A DNA stretch of 64,000 nucleotides from an uncultured Bacilli bacterium (lineage in GTDB: Bacteria > Bacillota_I > Bacilli_A > RFN20 > DUOF01). A program made the translations under genes and the position numbers. Shown here piece by piece: positions 41,096-50,947 of the stretch (within the stretch, counting starts at the first letter, position 1; each line of letters begins with the position of its first letter). The stretch spans positions 744,001 through 808,000 of the forward strand of contig CAKPSD010000001.1 in NCBI GenBank assembly GCA_934183255.1, given 5' to 3'. Below the pieces are notes generated by a model that saw only the letters and a program-made list of their open reading frames with translations, did not search any database and was not told the origin of the DNA.

Positions 41096-42841
41096 TTACT
41101 CTACAGTTACACTTTTTGCTAAATTTCTTGGTTGATCTGGATTTATACCTTTTTTACAACTGACCATGTATGCTAAAAGTTGTAAAGGTACTATAGAAGA
41201 AATTGGCATTAACAAATCATTTGGAGCTTTTACATTAATAGTGTTATTTGAACTAGTGTTATCGCAAGTAACAATATATTCTTCAGCGCCTCTAGAAACT
41301 GCTTCATTTGCAGCATTTAAAGTTTTGTCTTTTATACTATTATTTGTAGCAATACTAATTAAAGGAGTCCCTTCTTCTACTAAAGCTAAGAATCCATGTT
41401 TTAGTTCTCCTGATGGATAATTAGATGCATTAATATAAGATATCTCTTTTAATTTTAATGCTCCTTCACTTGCTGTTACACTATCAAAATCTTTTCCTAT
41501 AAATATAATATCTTTTTTATTTTTTATTTCATCTGCTATTTTTTCTATCTTATTAAAGTCAATGTTTAAAATATTATTAGATAGTTCTTCTACCTCATTA
41601 ATGCTATTATTACTATTAGCAAAATGCATAGCAAACAAATAAAGAGCAGCTAATTGACAAGTATAAGCTTTAGTGGATGCTACCGCTATTTCTTTACCTG
41701 CACATACTGGTAATATATAATCAGCTTCTTTTGCTAGTAAAGAGTATGTAACATTAGTTAAAGCTATAGTTCTTGCATTTTTTTCTTTTACTAATTCTAA
41801 AGCTTTAATCGTGTCTGCAGTTTCACCACTTTGACTAATAAATATGTATAGTGTTTCTTTGTTTATTAATGGTTTATTATATATAAATTCACTTGCTATT
41901 TCTGCATAAGATGGGATATTTAATATTCTTTCAAAGTACTTTGCTCCTACTAAGCATGCATTATAAGCAGTCCCACATCCAATAAGTTTTATGCTAGTAA
42001 ATTTATTTATAAAATCTTTAGAATACTTATTCAACTCTTCTTTATATACATTAGCTAGTCTTTTAAGAACTTTAGGTTGTTCTTCTATTTCTTTTAACAT
42101 ATAATGCTCATATTTATCTTTGCTAGTTTTTTCTATTTCTTCGTTTAAAATGCTAGCTTTCTTATTTATTATTTGTTTCTCATTATTATAAAAAACTGTT
42201 TTTCCTTTTTTAATATAAGCAAATTCATTATCATTTAAAGAATAATATTCCTTACTAAAGTTAGAAAAACATGTTGGATCTGAAGCTATTAGTGAATCTC
42301 CATTTTCATTAATAGATACATATATAGGACTTCTTTTTTTAGCAACAAATAACGTATCTTTTAATTGACTACTCATTGCTACTATTCCATAACTTCCTTT
42401 TAATTCATTAATACAATCTATAAAGTTATTTATATCATTTACATTTTTTTCTTCTAATAGTTGTACAACTACTGAAGTATCTGTATCACTTATAAGTGGA
42501 TAGTTTAATTTTTCTTTTAAAGACAAATAGTTTTCTATAATACCATTATGCACTATTGCCCATGTCTTATTTCTAGATATATGAGGATGAGCATTAATAG
42601 TGTTTGGCTTACCATGTGTTGCCCATCTTGTATGAGATATACTACATGTAGTTTCTAAATTAATATCAACTTTTTTCTCTAATTCACTTATATTACCTAC
42701 TGCTTTAGTACATATAAATTGATTATTATCTAATATAGCAATACCTGATGAATCATAACCTCTATATTCTAGGTTTTTTAAAGTATTTACAATAAAGTCT
42801 ATTTTTCTTTTTTTACCAACATAGCCAACTATTCCACACAC
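41096..42841 (-). CDS. glmS: Glutamine-fructose-6-phosphate aminotransferase (isomerizing)
   Basis: The 581-residue enzyme has the N-terminal class II amidotransferase domain (MCGIVGYVG with catalytic Cys2; THGKPNTINAHPHI), a linker and two SIS domains (CGTAYNACLVG; SQSGETADTIKAL) ending with NLAKSVTVE. It makes glucosamine-6-phosphate from fructose-6-phosphate and glutamine. It overlaps glmM by 13 bp, so the two are translationally coupled. No glmS ribozyme is visible in front of it because the gene is internal to the operon. Slightly shorter than usual (about 600 residues) but complete. Confidence 0.97.
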   Translation of the reverse strand: MCGIVGYVGKKRKIDFIVNTLKNLEYRGYDSSGIAILDNNQFICTKAVGNISELEKKVDINLETTCSISHTRWATHGKPNTINAHPHISRNKTWAIVHNGIIENYLSLKEKLNYPLISDTDTSVVVQLLEEKNVNDINNFIDCINELKGSYGIVAMSSQLKDTLFVAKKRSPIYVSINENGDSLIASDPTCFSNFSKEYYSLNDNEFAYIKKGKTVFYNNEKQIINKKASILNEEIEKTSKDKYEHYMLKEIEEQPKVLKRLANVYKEELNKYSKDFINKFTSIKLIGCGTAYNACLVGAKYFERILNIPSYAEIASEFIYNKPLINKETLYIFISQSGETADTIKALELVKEKNARTIALTNVTYSLLAKEADYILPVCAGKEIAVASTKAYTCQLAALYLFAMHFANSNNSINEVEELSNNILNIDFNKIEKIADEIKNKKDIIFIGKDFDSVTASEGALKLKEISYINASNYPSGELKHGFLALVEEGTPLISIATNNSIKDKTLNAANEAVSRGAEEYIVTCDNTSSNNTINVKAPNDLLMPISSIVPLQLLAYMVSCKKGINPDQPRNLAKSVTVE

Positions 42842-44163
42842 TTATAATCCTCCTCATCTATATCTCTAATAACATTAGATAATCTAGTTGCTATTGTTTC
42901 ACTTAGTTTATAGTCTTTTGTTTCTACCATTACTCTAACGCAAGGTTCTGTGCCTGATAATCTAATCATAATTCTTCCTTTATTTTCTAGTTCTCTTTCT
43001 TCTTTGTTTATCTCCCTAGCTAATAAATCACTGTTTATAACTTTCATTTTATCATCTACTACAACATTCATATTACATTGCTTATATAAATCAAAATCAA
43101 AGTAACTAGATAATTTTTTATTATCTCTAGCACATATACTAGCTACATGTAAAGCATTGAGTATGCCATCACCAGTAGGAAGTTTATCTTTAACAAATAT
43201 ATGACCAGATTGCTCTCCACCTATTAATAACTTTTTCTCTACTAATTTAGCGCTTACATACTTATCTCCTATATCTGTTCTTATTAGTTCTATTTCTTTA
43301 TTATTTAAAGCTTCTTCGACTCCTTTGTTAGTATGTCTAGTACCAACAACACAACTAGGATTTAATTTGCCTTGCTTTTTATAATCTAAAGCAAACATAT
43401 AAATTAACATATCACCATCTACTACATTTCCATTCTCATCTACTGCCATTACTCTATCGCTATCTCCATCAAAAGCAAATCCCATATCTGCTTTATATTT
43501 TTTCACATATTTTTGTAATCTTTCTATATGTAATGATCCACACTCTTTATTTATATTTAAACCATCGGGTTTACAATATGTTGCTATTATCTTAGCACCA
43601 TTATCTCTAAATACTGCTGGAGCTAATTTATAACTAGCACCATTTGAACAATCTAATACTATCGTTAACCCCTTCAAACTTTGTTTTATACTTTTAGATA
43701 AAAATTCTTCGTATTTGACTACTATTCTTGGTTCATATGAATAAGTACCTATTTTATCATTATCCACCACCAATTCCTTTAAAAAACGTTTTTCTAATTC
43801 TATTTCTTTTTTGTCTCCTAATTTTAATCCATTCTTATCAAATATTTTAATTCCATTAAACTCACTAGGATTATGAGAAGCACTAATAACTACCCCTAAA
43901 TCATAGCTTAACGAGTTAGTCAAATAACTAATACCAGCTGTTGGGCATACTCCTATATCCGTAACAGTAGCTCCTCCATTCATTGCTCCACACGCAAACG
44001 CTAAAGTTATCATAGATCCTGATTTTCTAGTATCTCTACCAATTAATATTTTTGCATTAGGATATCTAGATGCTACTGCATTACCACACTTGTATGCTAC
44101 ATCATAAGATAAATCATCATTAACCTTTCCTCTAATTCCATCCGTTCCAAAAAACACTCCCAT
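42829..44163 (-). CDS. glmM: Phosphoglucosamine mutase
   Basis: The 444-residue enzyme has FGTDGIRGKVND, the catalytic phosphoserine loop VISASHNPSEFNGIK, the metal loop DGDSDRVMAVDENG and the sugar-binding GGEQSGHI, all in GlmM order. It converts glucosamine-6-phosphate into glucosamine-1-phosphate. The start shares bases with the upstream stop (TAATG). Gene order GlmU acetyltransferase half, glmM, glmS puts three consecutive amino-sugar steps in one unit. Confidence 0.97.
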   Translation of the reverse strand: MGVFFGTDGIRGKVNDDLSYDVAYKCGNAVASRYPNAKILIGRDTRKSGSMITLAFACGAMNGGATVTDIGVCPTAGISYLTNSLSYDLGVVISASHNPSEFNGIKIFDKNGLKLGDKKEIELEKRFLKELVVDNDKIGTYSYEPRIVVKYEEFLSKSIKQSLKGLTIVLDCSNGASYKLAPAVFRDNGAKIIATYCKPDGLNINKECGSLHIERLQKYVKKYKADMGFAFDGDSDRVMAVDENGNVVDGDMLIYMFALDYKKQGKLNPSCVVGTRHTNKGVEEALNNKEIELIRTDIGDKYVSAKLVEKKLLIGGEQSGHIFVKDKLPTGDGILNALHVASICARDNKKLSSYFDFDLYKQCNMNVVVDDKMKVINSDLLAREINKEERELENKGRIMIRLSGTEPCVRVMVETKDYKLSETIATRLSNVIRDIDEEDYKCVE

Positions 44164-44801
44164 TATCTCATCTCCTTTAAATATTTATGGGCTCTATTAT
44201 TCTTAACTATTTCCCTTGCTCTACCTATAACAAAATCATCATTTTTAGTATCCACTGTAATAGTAGTACCTGCACATATATATGAGTTAGAAGCTATATT
44301 TACAGGAGCTATCACATTACAGTTACTTCCTATAAACACGTTATCTCCTATAACACTTCTATTTTTACTTTTACCATTATAATTGACAAATATGGCACCA
44401 CATCCTATATTACAATCTTCACCAACATCTACATCTCCAACATAAGCTAAATGACTTGCTTTTGTTCCTTCTTTTAAAGTAGCATTCTTTATCTCTACAA
44501 AGTTACCTATCTTACATTTATTGCCTATATTAGAATTAGGTCTTAAATGTGCATATGGGCCTATGATTACTTCATCTCCTATAGTACTATCTTCTATGTA
44601 GCTACTCTTTATTTCACAATTACTTCCTATAACACTATTTTCAACAGTAGTATTAGGATAAATAATTGTATTATTTCCTATGATTGTTTCTCCTAATATA
44701 TATGAATTAGGGTATATAATAACCCCTTCACCAACACTTGCTCTTTTATCTATATATGCACCATTTACATTTTTCAAAAAACTTGCATCACTTTTTTTCA
44801 T
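44163..44801 (-). CDS. GlmU-like left-handed beta-helix acetyltransferase lacking the uridylyltransferase domain
   Basis: The ATG at 44801 is preferred over earlier in-frame starts because AGGGGTG lies 5 bp before it. The 212-residue product is almost entirely hexapeptide-repeat beta-helix, with GPYAHLRPNSNIGN, KIGNFVEIKNATLKEG, KASHLAYVGDVDVG and GCGAIFVNYNGKS, matching the C-terminal half of GlmU (glucosamine-1-phosphate N-acetyltransferase). The N-terminal pyrophosphorylase (LxxGxGTRM) is absent, and there is no room for it upstream before the promoter. UDP-GlcNAc formation would then need a separate uridylyltransferase outside the window. This could be a real split or a domain loss. Confidence 0.88.
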   Translation of the reverse strand: MKKSDASFLKNVNGAYIDKRASVGEGVIIYPNSYILGETIIGNNTIIYPNTTVENSVIGSNCEIKSSYIEDSTIGDEVIIGPYAHLRPNSNIGNKCKIGNFVEIKNATLKEGTKASHLAYVGDVDVGEDCNIGCGAIFVNYNGKSKNRSVIGDNVFIGSNCNVIAPVNIASNSYICAGTTITVDTKNDDFVIGRAREIVKNNRAHKYLKEMR

Positions 44802-44833
44802 TTTTTCACCCCTGTGTTCACACATTTTATAGT

Positions 44834-44862
44834 ATAATATGTAAAAAAGCAAAGAATATCAA
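44834..44862 (-). promoter_or_regulatory. Promoter of the glmU'-glmM-glmS operon
   Basis: On the minus strand TTGATA, 17 bp, TATTAT. An inverted repeat TGTGT-TC-ACACA lies between this and the ribosome site (44813-44824) and may be an operator. The rest of the intergenic region to 45123 is AT-rich with no other recognised feature. Confidence 0.65.
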
Positions 44863-45123
44863 CGTTTTTTAAATTTGCCATTTTCGAAAAATACTCTATT
44901 AAAAATCAAAAAATGTTGACCACTTTTAGACTTTTTTATGGTTTTTTTTATAATTTTGCTACATCATTTTATTAAAATAATCAATTTTTATTTTTAAAAA
45001 AATTTTTAAAATAATCTTTTTTTTACATAAAAAGACAATATAGCTCACAAATAAATTATTTTATTTCACTTTTTGTCAATTTTATCATATAATAAATAAG
45101 TCGCTGTATAAGGAGTTGTTATC

Positions 45124-46218
45124 GTGATTGAAAATGAATTAAAAAGAATTTGTATGAAATTCAAATTAAATGGTGAATTTGAAGATAGCGAAGTAATGGA
45201 AAACGGGCATATTAATACTACATATAAAATTACTATTAATTGTAATGGTATAAGAAAAGATTATATATTACAAAAAATTAATATATATGTTTTCAAAAAT
45301 CCAATAGAGGTTATGGAAAACATAGGCTTAACTACTTCATATATAAAGAATGCTCTTCCTAAAGAAAAAAGAGAGCGTTTTGTATTAAATTATATAGATA
45401 GTGTAGATGGTAAGAATTATTATATAGATAGTTATAATTGCTTTTGGAGATGTGCTGAATATATTAAAGACTCTATTACTTATAACTTAACAAATAGTTC
45501 TAAAGTATTAGAGGAAGCTGGAAAAGCTTTTGGAAATTTTCAATTATTATTGAGTGATTTTCCTGTAGAAAAGCTTCATATAGTAATACCTCATTTTCAT
45601 AATACTATTAATAGATATAATAACTTAAAAGATGCTGTTATTAATAATTATGCTAATAGAAAAGATGCTGTTAGTGATGTTATTAATGATTACTTAAAAT
45701 ATGAAGATATAGCAACCAAAATGTACAAAATGCAAATAAATAACGAATTACCATTAAGAGTAACTCATAATGACACTAAAATAAATAATGTGTTATTTGA
45801 TAAGGACACTAATGATCACTTATCTGTAATAGATTTGGATACTATTATGCCTGGTCTTGTGGGTTTTGACTTTGGAGATGCTATGAGATTTGCTGCTAAT
45901 ACTAGTAATGAAGATGAAAAAGATTTAAGTAAAGTAAAAGTAGACTTAAGTAAATTTGAAGCTTTCACTAAAGGTTTTGTGTCAGAAGTAAAAGATACAC
46001 TTACTGATAATGAAAAAGATACTCTTGCACTAGGAGCTATAGCTATGACTTTAGAATGTGGAGCTAGGTTCTTAACTGATTACTTAGATGGAGATAAATA
46101 TTTTAAAATAGATTACCCTGAACATAATTTAGATAGATGTAAATGTCAATTACAACTAGCTAAAGACATGATAGGTAATCTAGATACAATGAATAATATA
46201 GTAAAAAGATATTGTTAA
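45124..46218 (+). CDS. nahK: NahK-like N-acetylhexosamine 1-kinase (APH-fold phosphotransferase)
   Basis: The 364-residue protein starts at GTG after AAGGAG. It matches the NahK/phosphotransferase family: MENGHINTTYKI, LQKINIYVFKNPIEVMENI, the kinase catalytic loop RVTHNDTKINNVLF (catalytic Asp in HND) and metal motif VIDLDTIMPG. NahK phosphorylates GlcNAc or GalNAc at C1. It is divergent from the glm operon across about 320 bp, so both transcripts concern GlcNAc-1-phosphate. Substrate is inferred from the family. Confidence 0.8.
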   Translation: MIENELKRICMKFKLNGEFEDSEVMENGHINTTYKITINCNGIRKDYILQKINIYVFKNPIEVMENIGLTTSYIKNALPKEKRERFVLNYIDSVDGKNYYIDSYNCFWRCAEYIKDSITYNLTNSSKVLEEAGKAFGNFQLLLSDFPVEKLHIVIPHFHNTINRYNNLKDAVINNYANRKDAVSDVINDYLKYEDIATKMYKMQINNELPLRVTHNDTKINNVLFDKDTNDHLSVIDLDTIMPGLVGFDFGDAMRFAANTSNEDEKDLSKVKVDLSKFEAFTKGFVSEVKDTLTDNEKDTLALGAIAMTLECGARFLTDYLDGDKYFKIDYPEHNLDRCKCQLQLAKDMIGNLDTMNNIVKRYC

Positions 46219-46249
46219 AAAATATATTATTTATCTTAAATTTGCATAT

Positions 46250-46917
46250 TTAATTGTTAATATTATTTTTTTCAAAAAATTTTTTCAATATGTAATTATA
46301 AGAATTAAATTTTACTTCGCTTTTCAAAGACAATAGTAAATTAATAAAATTTTCTTTTTCTACATCATTTAGATTTTTGTAAATATTAGTTAAAGTTCTT
46401 TCATTGCTGAAAATCAAAAACTCTTTTTCAAGCAGAATTTCTTTTGCATGTTTTTGATTGTCTTTTGAAAGTTTTTTTAGTCCTATGTTATTTGATAAAA
46501 TTCTATGCATGTATATATCATATCTTATCGATTCTTTATCTTTTATATATAAAGAATAAAATGACTGAAATGACATATCAAACTTTCCCTCATCAAGCAA
46601 AATTTGTTCGTCATACAAATAATAATTATTTAGTTGTCTCATAGTCAATTTCTTTGTTTTAGAAGAATTCAAGTTCATATTAATCTTGTTTAATTCAGTG
46701 TTTGAAACACACATAATTTCTTGCCACCTACTATCTCTTAAAAAATAAGTTGATCATCTGCATACCTAACATATTTAGCATTATTCTCATCACATATTTC
46801 TTTCATTGTGGCATCATATTCTTGCAAATAAAAATTTGCCAAAAGTCTAGATTGATCACCAAATTCAGTTTTTGGTAATCCAACATTTCTTTCTCTATAA
46901 CCATCTATTGTTTTATT
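46250..46917 (-). pseudogene. Decayed reverse transcriptase fragment
   Basis: On the minus strand from about 46917 the frame reads GYRERNVGLPKTEFGDQSR, LLANFYLQEYD and then YVRYADDQLIF, the RT catalytic YADD box (bases 46753-46764). It then hits a TAA at a run of six A/T bases (46740-46745); adding one base there restores a reading that continues through RDSRWQEIMCVSNTELNKI, INMNLNSSKTKKL (the downstream RT motif) and on to the stop at 46250. The 5' part is missing: a stop precedes residue 1 of the fragment and no fingers region is found. It is therefore a 5'-truncated, frameshifted RT gene of retron, Abi or group-II type; which one I cannot tell. Confidence 0.7.
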
Positions 46918-47025
46918 TCAATGTTTAAAAAAACATTAAATATTCTAAAATCTATATTTTATTTTTCATTTTATTAAAATGAATTTAAATTATTATATTT
47001 ATTTTAATAAATATAAATCTGTTAA

Positions 47026-47054
47026 TTGACTTAACAAACGATAAATGTTAACAT
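47026..47054 (+). promoter_or_regulatory. Promoter of wzx-glf
   Basis: TTGACT, 17 bp, TAACAT. Initiation about 7 bp later falls at 47060-47062, on or beside the wzx ATG, so the transcript would be leaderless or nearly so. Confidence 0.55.
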
Positions 47055-47061
47055 TATATTC

Positions 47062-48537
47062 ATGAAAAAAGAAAAGAATTTAAAAATTAATGCTCTATTA
47101 GGAATATTAAATACATTTGTAAGTATGATTTTTCCTTTAATAACTTTTGCTTATGCTTCACGTATACTAGCCCCTGAAGGTATTGGATTAACACAATTAG
47201 CCACTTCAGTTACCTCTTATTTTGAATTATTTGCATCTTTAGGAATCCCTTTATATGCAACTAGAGAAATATCAAAGATAAGAGATAATAAAAGACTTCA
47301 AGATTCTACTGCTAGCGAAATTTTTTGGACAAATTTAATAAATGCATTATTCATGTATATTTTATATGTAATTTTTATAATAATAATGTATGGAAACTCC
47401 ACTTCATATTTTACAATTTTCTTAATATATGGAACCACTATAATATCTACCGCAATTGGAGTAGAATGGTATTATAAAGCAGAAGAGGAATTTGAATATA
47501 TAACTATACGTAATATTGTAGTTAAATCTTTATGCTTACTATTAATATTGCTATTTGTTAAAGACCAGTCAGATATAGTTATTTATTCATTAATTTATAT
47601 TGGAAGCATTATGGGATATTCATTAGTAAATTTAATAAAATTTATTACTAAAACCAAACCTAAATTAACAAAATTCAATATATTTAAGCATATAAAACCA
47701 GCTCTTACGGTTTTTATAATGAGTGTAGCCACCACTATTTATTGTTCTGTTGATACATTAATGTTAGGATATCTTACAGGTAGTCAAGGTGAATATAATG
47801 TTGGTATTTATAGTGCTGTATTCAAAATTACAAGTGCTGCAATTGCAATTATAACTGCAATTAATTCGATTATGCTGCCTAGACTATCTTATTACTATAC
47901 CAATAATAGAATTGAAGAAATAAAAGGAATATTAAATACATGTTACAAAATAATATTAATGTTTTCTATTCCTTTGGTTGCTGCTTGTGAAATATTGCCT
48001 AAGCATGTTATATATTTAATTAGTGGTGAAGAATTCATTGCTGGTTATCAGGCTTTACAGATTATTGCCCCTATAATACTTTTTGTTTCTTTAACTAACT
48101 TAATAGGTATACAAATTTTCTACTCGTCAGGAAATATAAAAAAGACTATTATTTCAGTTTTATTTGGTGCAATTTGCAATGTTATATGCAATTCTATTTT
48201 AATTCCTGTTTTAGATGTAAGAGGCGCAGCAATAGGAACATTAGTGGCAGAATTTACAGTATTAATTGTACAAGTTATAATTGGAAAAAACTTGTTAATT
48301 TTTAAAAAATTTGATAAAAATATAGTAAAATATATATTATCAACATTACTAATGAGTATGTTTGTTTTGATTTTAAAAGAAAAATTGCCATTTTCATATA
48401 TTCCATCATTATTAATTTGTGCTATTGTTGGAATACTAGTGTATTTTTTATTACTTATTATATTAAAAGAAGAATTAACTATATATTCATTAAAAACTAT
48501 TATTAATAAACTAAGGAGGAAACAAAATGAAGTATGA
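47062..48537 (+). CDS. Wzx-type polysaccharide flippase
   Basis: The 491-residue protein has about 14 membrane helices and the typical N-terminus MKKEKNLKINALLGILNTFV with LITFAYASRILAPEGIG, the MATE/MVF-superfamily pattern of polysaccharide exporters. It flips undecaprenyl-linked repeat units across the membrane. There is no ribosome site before the ATG, and the promoter position suggests a leaderless message. It overlaps glf by 11 bp. Confidence 0.9.
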   Translation: MKKEKNLKINALLGILNTFVSMIFPLITFAYASRILAPEGIGLTQLATSVTSYFELFASLGIPLYATREISKIRDNKRLQDSTASEIFWTNLINALFMYILYVIFIIIMYGNSTSYFTIFLIYGTTIISTAIGVEWYYKAEEEFEYITIRNIVVKSLCLLLILLFVKDQSDIVIYSLIYIGSIMGYSLVNLIKFITKTKPKLTKFNIFKHIKPALTVFIMSVATTIYCSVDTLMLGYLTGSQGEYNVGIYSAVFKITSAAIAIITAINSIMLPRLSYYYTNNRIEEIKGILNTCYKIILMFSIPLVAACEILPKHVIYLISGEEFIAGYQALQIIAPIILFVSLTNLIGIQIFYSSGNIKKTIISVLFGAICNVICNSILIPVLDVRGAAIGTLVAEFTVLIVQVIIGKNLLIFKKFDKNIVKYILSTLLMSMFVLILKEKLPFSYIPSLLICAIVGILVYFLLLIILKEELTIYSLKTIINKLRRKQNEV

Positions 48538-49630
48538 TTATTTAATTGTAGGTGCTGGTGTTTTTGGATGTGTTTGTGCACATGAATTATCTAAAATGGG
48601 TAAAAAGGTATTAATTATTGACAAAAAAAATCACATTGCTGGAGATGCCTATACAGAAGAAATAGAGGGAATTAATGTACATAAATATGGTGCACATATA
48701 TTTAGGACAAATGAAAAATGGCTATGGGATTACGTTAATTCTTTTGTAGAATTTAATAGATTCACTAATTCGCCTTTAGCAAATTATAATGGCGAAATTT
48801 ACAATTTGCCATTTAACATGAATACATTCTATGCAATGTGGAAAACAAGAACTCCTGAAGAAGCAATGGCTAAAATAGAAGAGCAAAAAAAGGCATATAA
48901 TATTAAAGAGCCAAAAAATTTAGAGGAAAAAGCTATTAGTTTAGTGGGAATAGATATTTACAAAAAACTAGTAAAGGAATACACAGAAAAACAATGGGGT
49001 AAAGATTGCAAAGACTTACCTGCAGATATTATTAGAAGATTGCCTGTTAGATTTACTTATGATAATAATTATTATAGAGAAAAGTATCAAGGCATTCCTG
49101 AAGGTGGTTTTACAAAACTTTTTGGAAAGATGATTGAAGGAATAGATTTAAAATTAAATTCTGACTATTATGACAATCGTGACTATTATGATAATATTGC
49201 TGAAAAAATAATTTTCACTGGAAGAATAGATACTTATTTCAATTATGTATATGGTGAACTTCAATATAGAAGTTTAAGGTTTGAACACGAAATATTGGAT
49301 TGTGAAAACTACCAGGGAAATGCTGTTGTTAATTATACAGATAAAAACACACCATTTACACGATTAATAGAACATAAACATTTTGAATTTAAAACTGGTG
49401 GCAAAACTATTATTTCAAAAGAATATCCATCTGAATGGAAACCAGGAATGATCGAGCATTATACAGTTAATGATGAAAAAAACAATGCTTTATATAAAAA
49501 GTATAAAGAACTTGCATCTAGGCAAGACAAAGTATATTTTGCAGGAAGACTTGGTGATTACCAATATTATGACATGCAAGATACAATTAAAAAGGTCTTT
49601 GAATTAATAAAAAAAATATCAATACAATAA
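48527..49630 (+). CDS. glf: UDP-galactopyranose mutase
   Basis: The 367-residue flavoenzyme starts after AAGGAGGAAAC and has the FAD motif LIVGAGVFGCVCAHELSK, the HIAGDAYTE loop, KYGAHIFRTNEKW (substrate and flavin contacts) and a C-terminal GRLGDYQYYDMQD. It converts UDP-galactopyranose to UDP-galactofuranose, so the locus's glycan probably contains Galf. Start lies within the wzx C-terminus. Length is normal. Confidence 0.96.
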   Translation: MKYDYLIVGAGVFGCVCAHELSKMGKKVLIIDKKNHIAGDAYTEEIEGINVHKYGAHIFRTNEKWLWDYVNSFVEFNRFTNSPLANYNGEIYNLPFNMNTFYAMWKTRTPEEAMAKIEEQKKAYNIKEPKNLEEKAISLVGIDIYKKLVKEYTEKQWGKDCKDLPADIIRRLPVRFTYDNNYYREKYQGIPEGGFTKLFGKMIEGIDLKLNSDYYDNRDYYDNIAEKIIFTGRIDTYFNYVYGELQYRSLRFEHEILDCENYQGNAVVNYTDKNTPFTRLIEHKHFEFKTGGKTIISKEYPSEWKPGMIEHYTVNDEKNNALYKKYKELASRQDKVYFAGRLGDYQYYDMQDTIKKVFELIKKISIQ

Positions 49631-49706
49631 AATCTTAATTTTTAAAAATATAGACTAATATTAAATTGTAAATCACAACATATGTGTATGAAAAAAATTT
49701 ATTAAT

Positions 49707-49868
49707 ATGAAATACCAGCACATTGCAAATTTGAAGAAAGAATCGAAGTTGATATTTTCTTGTAGATATTTTACATACCATGAAGACTACCCTTCTTTAA
49801 CTTGTCTTAATTGTGAAATAGATTTTTCAGCCCCTTTATATGCTTTTAATCAACTTAAAAATAAATAA
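49707..49868 (+). CDS. Possible small Cys-containing ORF in the gap after glf
   Basis: The only readable frame in the 49631-49944 gap is a 53-codon ORF (MKYQHIANLKKESKLIF...) with three Cys, including CLNC. There is no Shine-Dalgarno site and no homolog is recognised, so it may be a remnant. The rest of the gap is AT-rich, and no promoter or terminator stands out. Confidence 0.2.
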   Translation: MKYQHIANLKKESKLIFSCRYFTYHEDYPSLTCLNCEIDFSAPLYAFNQLKNK

Positions 49869-49944
49869 TCAATTTTTAAAAGTTGTATTTTTAATGTTTT
49901 TTTATTACATTTATGTTAAATGCAATTTTCTAACTAATTAAAAA

Positions 49945-50928
49945 TCAATTAATAAATAATATTTTTTTTATAAATATTTTAATAGTTAAACAAAAAGCTA
50001 ATAGTTTAATAATTTTAAAGTTTGTATTTCTTAAAATTCTAATTTTTTTTATTTTATTTGTCATTTCATATAAACATTTATGCTGCTTCAAATATTCATT
50101 AAACTGTTTTAATTCATCAACTGTTTCTTTATTTAAAGAATAAATATATACATAATTAGTATAATGATGGCATATTATTTCTATACAATCTTTTAATATT
50201 ACATTATTTTTTGTTACATCTAAATTATTTATTAATTTTTCTATTACTTTTAGATGATCAAATCTATGTTTTAAAAATCCCTGTCTACTAACACTTTGTC
50301 CAACTCTTCCAACTCTGTACCTGTAAACATCTAAATTCAAATTCACAAAATTTTCGCATTTTCCTACACAAAATTCATTATATTCTGTGTCAACATAAAA
50401 ACATTTTTCATCAATTATGATATTTTTTATCTTTTCTGTTTTAAATGTTGTTGCTGCCATATAGAATTTAAATTCTTTAGCATTTTTTATAGCACAAATT
50501 TCATTATATTCCGCCATACTATTATTAAACTTTTTTGTTTTTTTTGACCCTTCAAATACGCTTGTATAATTACAAACAACGCAATCAACATCTAGTGTCT
50601 TTAGTTTTTCAACTAATATTTTAAATTCACTAGTATCTACCCAATCATCTGAATCAACAACTTTAAAATATTTTCCTCTTGCTACCTTCAATCCTGCATT
50701 TATTGTTGAGCCATGTCCTCCATTCTCTTTGTCTATAACTTTAAAAATATTTGGATATTTTTTTTCGTATTCCTTTGCTATGTTTAAAGAATTATCTTTA
50801 GATCCATCATTTACCACTAAGACTTCTAAGGCTTCTTCTTTTTCGTCATAAATAAAAGAGTTCAAACATTCTTTTAAATATTTTTCCATATTATATGTAG
50901 GAATAACCACAGTTAAAACTTTTTCCAT
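49945..50928 (-). CDS. Family 2 glycosyltransferase
   Basis: Start at 50928 (GGAGGG 6 bp upstream) rather than the TTG at 50934. The 327-residue enzyme has TVVIPTYNMEKYLKECLNSF, VNDGSKDNS, GGHGSTINAGL and VVDSDDWVDTSEF (DxD), the GT-A fold of GT2. The C-terminal part is helical, without membrane anchor. It is the last gene of the long minus-strand operon. Donor and acceptor are unknown. Confidence 0.9.
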   Translation of the reverse strand: MEKVLTVVIPTYNMEKYLKECLNSFIYDEKEEALEVLVVNDGSKDNSLNIAKEYEKKYPNIFKVIDKENGGHGSTINAGLKVARGKYFKVVDSDDWVDTSEFKILVEKLKTLDVDCVVCNYTSVFEGSKKTKKFNNSMAEYNEICAIKNAKEFKFYMAATTFKTEKIKNIIIDEKCFYVDTEYNEFCVGKCENFVNLNLDVYRYRVGRVGQSVSRQGFLKHRFDHLKVIEKLINNLDVTKNNVILKDCIEIICHHYTNYVYIYSLNKETVDELKQFNEYLKQHKCLYEMTNKIKKIRILRNTNFKIIKLLAFCLTIKIFIKKILFIN

Positions 50929-50947
50929 AAACAACCCTCCATTTATA

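Noticed and set aside
49707..49868. A confident gene in the gap after glf
   Set aside because: The small Cys-containing ORF has no ribosome site or known homolog; it is kept only as a low-confidence entry.
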